Origin: an uncultured Eggerthella sp.
GTDB lineage: Bacteria; Actinomycetota; Coriobacteriia; Coriobacteriales; Eggerthellaceae
Assembly: GCA_900551155.1 (NCBI GenBank)
Contig: URVA01000038.1
Span: 1 to 12,729 of the forward strand
Length of the DNA stretch: 12,729 nt
Direction: 5' to 3'
Shown piece after piece: positions 7,195 to 12,729 of the stretch. Both the position numbers and the translations under genes were made by a program. Each line of letters opens with the position of its first letter. Within the stretch, counting starts at the first letter, position 1. The notes below the pieces were generated by a model. That model saw only the letters and a list, made by a program, of their open reading frames with translations. It was not told the origin of the DNA and searched no databases.

Positions 7195-7251
7195 TATTCG
7201 CGAAAACGTTAAGCCCTATACCTTAACCTGTGCAATCTTGAAGTAATTACT
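7195..7251. repeat. Palindromic elements in the murG-murC gap
   Basis: Three symmetric elements sit between murG and murC. They are TTCGCGAA (7197-7204, inside a 12-mer TATTCGCGAAAA also found upstream of sepF), GTTAAG-8 nt-CTTAAC (7208-7227), and the perfect palindrome AGTAATTACT (7242-7251). The middle one is followed on the minus strand by GTTTT, but the stem is short and AT-rich, so I do not call it a terminator. Operators or chance are both possible. Confidence 0.35.
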
Positions 7252-7257
7252 CAGGTA

Positions 7258-8535
7258 CTATACTTCCGATTTCTTTTCGGCTGGTTCAGCTACTTCAGAA
7301 CGCTCAGTATCTAGCGCTTCTTCGGTGGTTTCACCCTCGGCTTCTTTTGCCTCTTCTAAAGCCTCAGTGGTGTCAGTGTCCTTTTCATCTTCTACCTCTT
7401 CAGCTTCATCTTGAGTATCTTCTGCGCGCTTTGGACCTTTGGTCTTCATCATAAGCTCAACAACATCCGCCAAGCGCGATGCCGCATCTACCGTACCAAA
7501 CGTCGATGCTGCGGCTTTCATGTCTTCTCTAATTTTGGCATCTTTGAGCAGACCCAAAACACTGTTAGAGAATTCCTCTGTTTCAACCTTATCATCAGAA
7601 ATCAAAATCGCAGCGCCACGTTCAACATACTCCTGCGCATTTGCGGTTTGATGATCCGCCGTTGCATAAGGAAAAGGAATCAGAATAGCGGGAATGCAAC
7701 GAGCCGAAATTTCTGCCAGCGATGAAGCTCCTGCACGAGAAACTACCAGATCAGTCGCAGCAAGTACAGCACCCATATTGTCTTCATAGTCCTTAACGAT
7801 GTAGCGCTTTTTCTGTTCATCGGTTAAAGCTAAATCTTCACATACCGTGTTGTATTCTTTTGGCCCCGTAATATGAACGACATAGACGTTATCGAGCTCG
7901 AGCAATTGGTCCTTTAGCTCAGTAAGTGCGGTATTGATATGACGAGCTCCCAAGCTACCACCAAATACCAAAAGCATGGTTGCATCTTCAGGAATGCCTA
8001 AATACTGTCTGCCCTCTTCTTTGGTAGCCTCAAGCACTGACTTGCGAACAGGGTTGCCCGTTACTATGACTTTTGTTTGGTCTTTAACGGTACGTCCTGC
8101 TGCACCATACGTAAGGCAAACCGCAGTAGCGCTTTTAGACAAATAGTCATTTGCCATACCCATTACCGAGTTCTGCTCGTGAATAATCAGCGGAATACGG
8201 AACGCCTTAGCTGCTCGACCTGAAGGCAAGCAAGCATATCCACCAAATACCACTACCGCATTTGGCTTAAGTTCAGCAAACCATTTTCCTGCCAGATTGG
8301 CAGAATGGGAAAGCTTCTTTAAACCCTTAACCAACGTTAAAGGATGGCTTCTGTCAAAACCAGAAACCTCAAAACCCTTAAAGGGAATTCCTGCCATTTC
8401 TACAAGAGGCTTTTCTACCCCTGTTGGAGTGCCTGCAAAGAATACTTCATGGCCACGCTCTTCCAGAACTTCTGCAAGTGCCAAAGCGGGATTAATATGG
8501 CCAGCGGTTCCGCCACCCGATAGAACGATACGCAT
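7258..8535 (-). CDS. murG: Lipid II synthase MurG (UDP-GlcNAc transferase) with an acidic C-terminal tail
   Basis: The membrane-associated GT28 glycosyltransferase that adds GlcNAc from UDP-GlcNAc to lipid I on the inner face of the membrane, giving lipid II. Signature loops are GGGTAGHINPALALAE (7-22), VFGGYACLP (96-104), IIHEQNSVMGMAN (117-129), VTGNPVR (158-164), FGGSLGARHIN (191-201), SRAGASSLAEI (266-276) and the sugar-nucleotide site PFPYATADHQTANA (287-300). The enzyme core ends near residue 366, the normal MurG length. A further 59 residues follow in which nearly half are Glu or Asp, with no hydrophobic segment, so they look disordered and strongly negative. The start is firm from the N-terminal motif. 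AGGAGG (8547-8552), which also encodes the last two Arg codons of ftsW, lies a rather long 11 nt upstream of the ATG. ftsW ends 9 nt before the start. Confidence 0.97.
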   Translation of the reverse strand: MRIVLSGGGTAGHINPALALAEVLEERGHEVFFAGTPTGVEKPLVEMAGIPFKGFEVSGFDRSHPLTLVKGLKKLSHSANLAGKWFAELKPNAVVVFGGYACLPSGRAAKAFRIPLIIHEQNSVMGMANDYLSKSATAVCLTYGAAGRTVKDQTKVIVTGNPVRKSVLEATKEEGRQYLGIPEDATMLLVFGGSLGARHINTALTELKDQLLELDNVYVVHITGPKEYNTVCEDLALTDEQKKRYIVKDYEDNMGAVLAATDLVVSRAGASSLAEISARCIPAILIPFPYATADHQTANAQEYVERGAAILISDDKVETEEFSNSVLGLLKDAKIREDMKAAASTFGTVDAASRLADVVELMMKTKGPKRAEDTQDEAEEVEDEKDTDTTEALEEAKEAEGETTEEALDTERSEVAEPAEKKSEV

Positions 8536-8544
8536 TCGAAAATC

Positions 8545-10038
8545 CTACCTCCTTGATACCCGATGGAATCGGGACTCCATAGCATAGGCAGAAGTGCTAA
8601 CAGGCGAACCACCGTATGCCGAATTTCTATATGATGAATATGACAATTGTTCATGCATTGAACTTTGTAACGTATTTTCGGCTTTCGCGCTACCTCGAGA
8701 ACCCCTTCCTCCTATCACGCGGAAGGAATTCTGTAGCGCCCCGCCTCGATAAGAATGAGCGGTCTGACTTAATCGCGGCGCACTATCGCGTACCGTAGAA
8801 CCCTGACGCTGTAGTTGCGAATAGGTAGACACCACATGCAGACTTTCGCGACGCTGGCGATATTCGTCTTCATTGTGCGAATCAAACGATATAGCCAAGA
8901 CAATACCTACAAGAAGCAGTGAAGAAATCATCGACGATCCGCCCGATGAAATAAAAGGAAGCGGTTTGCCTGTTGTGGGGAACAAACCAATTACGCAAAG
9001 GATGTTCAAAAACGCCTGAAAAACAATCATGGTTGTCAGACCTGCAGCAACAAGACCACTAAACATCGACTTCGACTGGCTTGCAATTAAGAAACCTCCA
9101 CGGAGAAATACCAGGAAGGCGCACACTACCAACAGCGCGCCCACCAATCCAAGTTCTTCTCCAATAATGGCAAAAATAAAGTCTGTTTCTGCCTCGGGCA
9201 AGTACTGCAATTTCTCGTAAGAATTACCAATACCAACACCAAAAAGGCCACCCGCTGCAAGGGCTTTATACGAATGGATAAGCTGATAACCCGTTCCCTG
9301 TTCATCTGCCCAGGGATCTAAGAAGTTAAACAAACGATCCGATCGATAGCTAGAAATAAGAATTGCAATAAGCACCAATACGATACCTGTTACAAAAATG
9401 CCTGCAATCAATCTGCCCGATGCGCCCGAAAGCGCAATCACTACAACAAGACCAACACAGCAAATAAGCGTAGTACCTAAGTCGGATTGTGCACCAAACA
9501 AAAAGCCCAAAGGCAAAACAATATACACAACGGCTTGTTTAGCGGCGGTATAGAGATCTATAGCACCTTCGCGATAATCTTCGGCAATACGTGCTGCCAT
9601 AAGAACGAAAGCAATTTTTGCAAATTCTGAGATTTGAATACTGATAGGACCAATAACCAACCAACGCTTAGCACCGAGGCCCACCGTACCCAAAAGTGCC
9701 GTAAGTACAAGAAGAGCAACGCAAACAGCCCAAAACACTGTGCCGCCAAAACCACGCAGGACCTCATGTTTACCAAATAAAATAGCCAACACTGCAAAAA
9801 TAAGTCCCACTATTACAAAAGCACACTGCTTTATAGCCTCGCCTGTCGAATCACCCTGTTCAACAAAAGCAGTGATCGACGATGAAGAATACACCATAAC
9901 AAGACCCAGTACGATCAAGGCAAAGGTAGATAGACCCACCATCAATCGTGGAGCCATAATATGCGCAGGAGCGCTCTTGAAAAATGAACGTGAGGGCGAT
10001 TTAGCGCGTTTAGAGTCTGTTTTTTCCGCCCGAGCCAT
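8545..10038 (-). CDS. ftsW: SEDS peptidoglycan glycosyltransferase FtsW
   Basis: A polytopic membrane enzyme that polymerises lipid II into glycan strands at the septum with its partner class B PBP (FtsI). The 497 residues contain about ten hydrophobic segments between residues 33 and 385. SEDS motifs visible are GAKRWLVIGPISIQISEFAK (122-141), QSDLGTT (184-190), FLDPW (239-243), GGLFGVGIGNSYEKLQYLPE (263-282) and GKPLPFISSGGSSM (357-370). D286 in AETDFIFAIIGEELG matches the conserved catalytic Asp of the large extracellular loop. About 112 residues after the last helix form a Ser/Arg/Tyr-rich hydrophilic tail, probably cytoplasmic, and the N-terminal 28 residues are Lys/Arg/Ser-rich. Lying between murD and murG marks it as FtsW rather than RodA. 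Minus-strand AAAGAGGTG overlaps the murD end 11 nt before the ATG, and the gap to murD is 6 nt. Confidence 0.96.
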   Translation of the reverse strand: MARAEKTDSKRAKSPSRSFFKSAPAHIMAPRLMVGLSTFALIVLGLVMVYSSSSITAFVEQGDSTGEAIKQCAFVIVGLIFAVLAILFGKHEVLRGFGGTVFWAVCVALLVLTALLGTVGLGAKRWLVIGPISIQISEFAKIAFVLMAARIAEDYREGAIDLYTAAKQAVVYIVLPLGFLFGAQSDLGTTLICCVGLVVVIALSGASGRLIAGIFVTGIVLVLIAILISSYRSDRLFNFLDPWADEQGTGYQLIHSYKALAAGGLFGVGIGNSYEKLQYLPEAETDFIFAIIGEELGLVGALLVVCAFLVFLRGGFLIASQSKSMFSGLVAAGLTTMIVFQAFLNILCVIGLFPTTGKPLPFISSGGSSMISSLLLVGIVLAISFDSHNEDEYRQRRESLHVVSTYSQLQRQGSTVRDSAPRLSQTAHSYRGGALQNSFRVIGGRGSRGSAKAENTLQSSMHEQLSYSSYRNSAYGGSPVSTSAYAMESRFHRVSRR

Positions 10039-10044
10039 ATTTAG

Positions 10045-11508
10045 TTAGGCACCTCTTTCCCCACTCCGCTGCGCGACGAGTTTTTTAAATACCTCGCCTC
10101 GTTCTTCGAAACAAGAAAATTCATCAAAAGAGGCACAAGCAGGAGATAATGCAATGATGTCACCTGATTGAGCGTATTCAAGTGCCGTATCAAGCGCATC
10201 TTCAAGATGCTTGGCTTCCAATACGTCTAACTGAGCATGAGCAAATGCTTCCAAGAAACGAGGACCCGCCTCACCGAAGCACACAACGGCCTTGCAATGG
10301 CGTTGCGCCTGCGCGACCAATTCTGATAAGTCAGTTCCCTTATCGTCACCGCCAAGCAAAACAATAGGATGCTTTTCACCAAAGGCGGCTAAAGCTTTTA
10401 GTGTTGCATCGACATTGGTTGCTTTTGAATCGTTGTAGCATTCCACACCTGCAACCGATCCGCAAGGTTCAATACGATGCTCAAGGGGAGCAAACGACGC
10501 CAAAGCATCGGCGATCTCGTTAAATGGGCAAGCCAGTGCGTGCGCAGCAACCGCTGCCGCAAGAGCATTAGAGGCGTTGTGTTCGCCTTTGATCTTAAGA
10601 TCTTGTGCTGCGATTATTTCGTTGCAACCCTGCGAAGTCTCAAAACAGAGAATACCTTCTTCGTTGATAAAGGCAGCATTATCCGATCCGCAAGCAAGGC
10701 GCATGTTGCCCGCAAGCCCTTCAGCAGTGCCCATAGGAATATAAGTAAAGCTGCGATTTGGATCGTTTTTTAATTCACGAACAAACCCGCGTACCACGTC
10801 ATTGGCAGCATCCAAAATAACCGTGGCATCTGAAGTGCAGTTTGCATATATCTTTTTCTTGGCTTGCGCATATGCCTCAAAACTTCCATGCCACTTCAAA
10901 TGGTCAGGGGTAATGTTAAGCAGTACAGCAACGTCAGGTGCAAAGCGCTTGGTGGATGCCAACTGATATGAAGACACTTCCGCTACATAATAGTCGTATG
11001 CTGCACTTGCAACTTCATCGATGCAAGCATCACCAATATTTCCTACCGCGCAAGCATTTTTGCCGCATTCCTTTAAAACGTGAGCGATAAGAGAAGTTGT
11101 AGTGGTTTTACCATTGGTGCCCGTAATAGCAACCCAAACTGAATCCTTAGCGCTTTCGCGCCAGGCAAGCTCAACTTCGCTAATTACCTCACCAGAGCAC
11201 TCACGTGCTGCTTTATAGAAAGCGGAGTTTTCTGAAATACCAGGACTTACGATACAAAGATCGTATAATCCTTCCACCTCTTCGGAGTCAAAAACAACGC
11301 GAGCCCCTGCTTGCGTCAATTCTTTCGAAAAATCTATTGCAGCAGGCGTAGAAGCACCCGCATACACCGTCAGAGAAGAAACACGCGTACCAATAAGATT
11401 TGCACAATACTTACTTGCCGCCTTACCAGACTTCCCAAGGCCCAGTACTAAAATTGATCCAAGTGACACTGGTGCATATTTTTTAGCATCATCAAATTGG
11501 CTTGCCAT
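10045..11508 (-). CDS. murD: UDP-N-acetylmuramoylalanine--D-glutamate ligase MurD
   Basis: The second Mur ligase, adding D-Glu to UDP-MurNAc-L-Ala in the cytoplasm. The 487 residues show the N-terminal UDP-binding domain (SILVLGLGKSGKAAS, 18-32), the ATPase P-loop AITGTNGKTTTTS (127-139), AEVSSYQL (176-183), NITPDHLKWHGSFEAY (198-213) with the lysines of AKKKIY (216-221, site of the carbamylated Lys in the family), GEHNASNALAA, HRIEPCG and YNDSKATNVDATLKAL in the linker to the C-terminal domain, and the typical ending LSPACASFDEFSCFEERGEVF. The start is supported by AGGA 7 nt before the ATG. If the mraY tail is translated, mraY stops only 4 nt before this start, so the two genes would be coupled. 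The 3' end lies 6 nt from ftsW. Confidence 0.97.
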   Translation of the reverse strand: MASQFDDAKKYAPVSLGSILVLGLGKSGKAASKYCANLIGTRVSSLTVYAGASTPAAIDFSKELTQAGARVVFDSEEVEGLYDLCIVSPGISENSAFYKAARECSGEVISEVELAWRESAKDSVWVAITGTNGKTTTTSLIAHVLKECGKNACAVGNIGDACIDEVASAAYDYYVAEVSSYQLASTKRFAPDVAVLLNITPDHLKWHGSFEAYAQAKKKIYANCTSDATVILDAANDVVRGFVRELKNDPNRSFTYIPMGTAEGLAGNMRLACGSDNAAFINEEGILCFETSQGCNEIIAAQDLKIKGEHNASNALAAAVAAHALACPFNEIADALASFAPLEHRIEPCGSVAGVECYNDSKATNVDATLKALAAFGEKHPIVLLGGDDKGTDLSELVAQAQRHCKAVVCFGEAGPRFLEAFAHAQLDVLEAKHLEDALDTALEYAQSGDIIALSPACASFDEFSCFEERGEVFKKLVAQRSGERGA

Positions 11509-11512
11509 AGCT

Positions 11513-12557
11513 TTATCCTAACAGTGATTGAGCAAAGTATAGACAGAATCCCACTGCAGCCAAAGCAGCAGAAATGATCCAGAAACGAATTACAACCTTT
11601 ACTTCGCTCCAACCCTTTTTTTCGAAGTGATGATGGAGAGGAGCCATCAAGAATAAGCGCTTACGCGTGCGCTTAAAATACCTGAATCATTACGGACAGA
11701 GCTTCAACCACGAACAGGCCGCCAATAATTAAGGACAGCACTTCCGTTTTCGATACGATAGCCAAACAGCCCAGTGCCGTACCAAGTGCAAGAGAGCCGG
11801 TATCGCCCATAAAAATATCAGCAGGATAAGAGTTAAACCAAAGGAAACCGATGCAGCAGCCCGCAAGTGCAGCAGCAATAATAGCGCCATCAAGCAAACC
11901 TGCGCGAAAAGCGATAGCCGCCATTACCACCATTACAACCATAATGGTGCCACTCAACAGGCCATCAAGGCCATCCGTTAAATTGGTTGCGTTGCTCATG
12001 CCTGCAAGCAAAATATCGGCAAAAATGACATAAAGCCAAGGAATACTAAAATCTCCCCCAGCAGGAACTTCAATAGGAAGCGTTGTAGTAAAAATACCCA
12101 AATCGAAGGTATACACAAACGGAATATCAACCGTTGGAGGAACACCGAGCCAGTTAACGGCAGCCAAAACAAACGCAGTAGCAATTAAAAATTGACCAAT
12201 AAGCTTTGCTTTAGGAGTCAACCCTAAAGATCGCTCATGGGCAACTTTTGATGCATCGTCGAAAAGACCAAGCGCTCCAGTTGCAAGCACGGCACCCATT
12301 ACCAGCCAAGTTTCTGGCGCAGGTTCTGCCAGGATAGCAATTACGATCGTTGCCGCAATAAGCATAATGACACCGCCCATAGTGGGAGTGCCCTGTTTTA
12401 CTAAATGGCTTTCAGGACCATCTGCGCGAACTGGCTGTCCGATTAAATGCGAACGCAAGAACTTAATAAATGCAGGCATGAGCGCAATTGTTAAAACAAC
12501 GCCCATGAATATGGCAAGAAAAACCACGAATGTTGGGTATTCAAAAAAAGAAACCAT
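11513..12557 (-). CDS. mraY: Phospho-N-acetylmuramoyl-pentapeptide transferase MraY, frame broken near the C-terminus
   Basis: The polytopic membrane enzyme that transfers phospho-MurNAc-pentapeptide to undecaprenyl phosphate, giving lipid I. From ATG 12557 the frame runs 294 residues to a TAA at 11673-11675. It holds KQGTPTMGG (54-62), the Mg-site aspartates in LFDDASK (D100, D101), NATNLTDGLDGL (189-200) and FNSYPADIFMGDTGSLALG (241-259). It ends GGLFVVEALSVMIQVF, where the family continues with FK and the catalytic HHH motif. That missing part lies intact in the +1 frame at 11513-11677: it starts FKRTRKRLFL, then MAPLHHHFEKKGWSEVK and a last membrane helix (VIRFWIIS onward), ending 4 nt before murD. 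The tail frame has a TGA just upstream and no start with a ribosome site, so it is not an independent gene. The combined length of about 348 residues is normal. Coordinates cover both parts. murF ends 2 nt upstream. Confidence 0.9.
11654..11681 (-). other. mraY frameshift site with hairpin
   Basis: On the minus strand the zero frame reads GTA TTT TAA, and the conserved tail resumes as TTT AAG in the +1 frame, so the break falls in a run of four T (11675-11678). Directly on it lies a perfect 7-bp inverted repeat, GCGCTTA (11669-11675) with TAAGCGC (11654-11660), loop 8 nt; the stop codon is in its stem. Whether this is an error, a mutation or a recoding site cannot be decided from the sequence. 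Confidence 0.8.
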
Positions 12558-12559
12558 AA

Positions 12560-12729
12560 CTAGTTCAACAACCCCTTGGCCACTTTATCAAGCTCCATGA
12601 AATGAGACGCCTTTACAAGCACCGCATCATCTGAAGCAATATGCTCTCGCAAAAACTCAAGCGCTTTTTCGCGAGAGTCCACCATAAGCAAACAATCTTG
12701 AGGAAAACCTTCAGATTGCGCCGCAGTTC
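12560..12729 (-). CDS. murF: MurF, C-terminal end only (partial, begins outside the window)
   Basis: The frame is open from the window edge and gives the last 55 residues of a protein ending at TAG 12560-12562. Readable pieces are CLLMVDSREKALEFLREHI and DDAVLVKASHFMELDKVAKG. The pattern DxVLVKxSxxxxLxxV close to the stop is the normal end of the C-terminal domain of MurF, which adds D-Ala-D-Ala to UDP-MurNAc-tripeptide. The position directly before mraY, with a 2-nt gap, is the standard murF place in dcw clusters. MurE ends differently and normally precedes murF, so MurF is the better call. AAGGGG within this end may serve as a loosely spaced ribosome site for mraY. Confidence 0.85.
   Translation of the reverse strand, partial: TAAQSEGFPQDCLLMVDSREKALEFLREHIASDDAVLVKASHFMELDKVAKGLLN

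Noticed and set aside
7208..7227. Possible terminator after murG (GTTAAG-8 nt-CTTAAC then GTTTT)
   Set aside because: The stem is only 6 bp and AT-rich and the T-run is short; too weak to call a rho-independent terminator.
1..12729. Mobile element, defence system or horizontally acquired island
   Set aside because: All genes are conserved dcw members in one orientation with no integrase, transposase, tRNA, direct-repeat boundary or visible shift in base usage.

Overview
This window is a stretch of a division and cell wall (dcw) cluster read entirely on the minus strand. In transcription order it runs murF (3' end only), mraY, murD, ftsW, murG, murC, murB, ftsQ, ftsZ, ylmD/pgeF, ylmE/yggS and sepF (5' part only, running off base 1). 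No gene is supported on the plus strand, and I see no RNA genes, mobile elements, CRISPR arrays or integrated elements. The order ftsQ-ftsZ-ylmD-ylmE-sepF, the absence of ftsA beside ftsZ, an FtsZ tail ending DYIPDFLKRQ and an Asp/Tyr-rich SepF N-terminus point to a Gram-positive actinobacterium. The moderate base composition and murB inside the cluster make a Coriobacteriia/Eggerthellales-type organism my best guess. That placement is inference, not proof.

Layout: bases 12729-7258 (right to left) hold the tightly packed block murF-mraY-murD-ftsW-murG, with gaps of only 2 to 9 nt once the frameshifted tail of mraY is counted. A 123-nt gap (7135-7257) with a possible weak promoter separates murG from murC. 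murC, murB and ftsQ are overlapping or abutting; ftsQ starts 65 nt inside murB. A 125-nt gap with a plausible promoter and a perfect dyad precedes ftsZ, which is followed by ylmD, ylmE and, after a 131-nt gap, sepF. No gene-free stretch exceeds 300 bases, and no convincing rho-independent terminator is visible, so read-through transcription across the window is likely.

Together MurC, MurD and MurF (with MurE presumably upstream) build UDP-MurNAc-pentapeptide, MurB supplies UDP-MurNAc, and MraY and MurG convert it to lipid I and lipid II. FtsW polymerises lipid II at the septum. FtsQ, FtsZ and SepF belong to the divisome. YlmE is a PLP-homeostasis protein, and YlmD/PgeF is a laccase-domain protein proposed to clear misincorporated residues from peptidoglycan precursors.

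The most striking observation is in mraY. The reading frame stops at 11673 just before the conserved C-terminal MAPLHHHFE catalytic motif, and the complete missing tail continues in another frame to 11513, four bases before murD. This is a sequence error, a real disruption, or a recoding event at a TTT-TAA site that lies directly on a 7-bp hairpin. Other points worth a second look are the murB/ftsQ overlap, a likely mis-set murC start, low-complexity or charged extensions on MurG, FtsW, FtsQ and SepF, and a TATTCGCGAAAA element shared by two intergenic regions.
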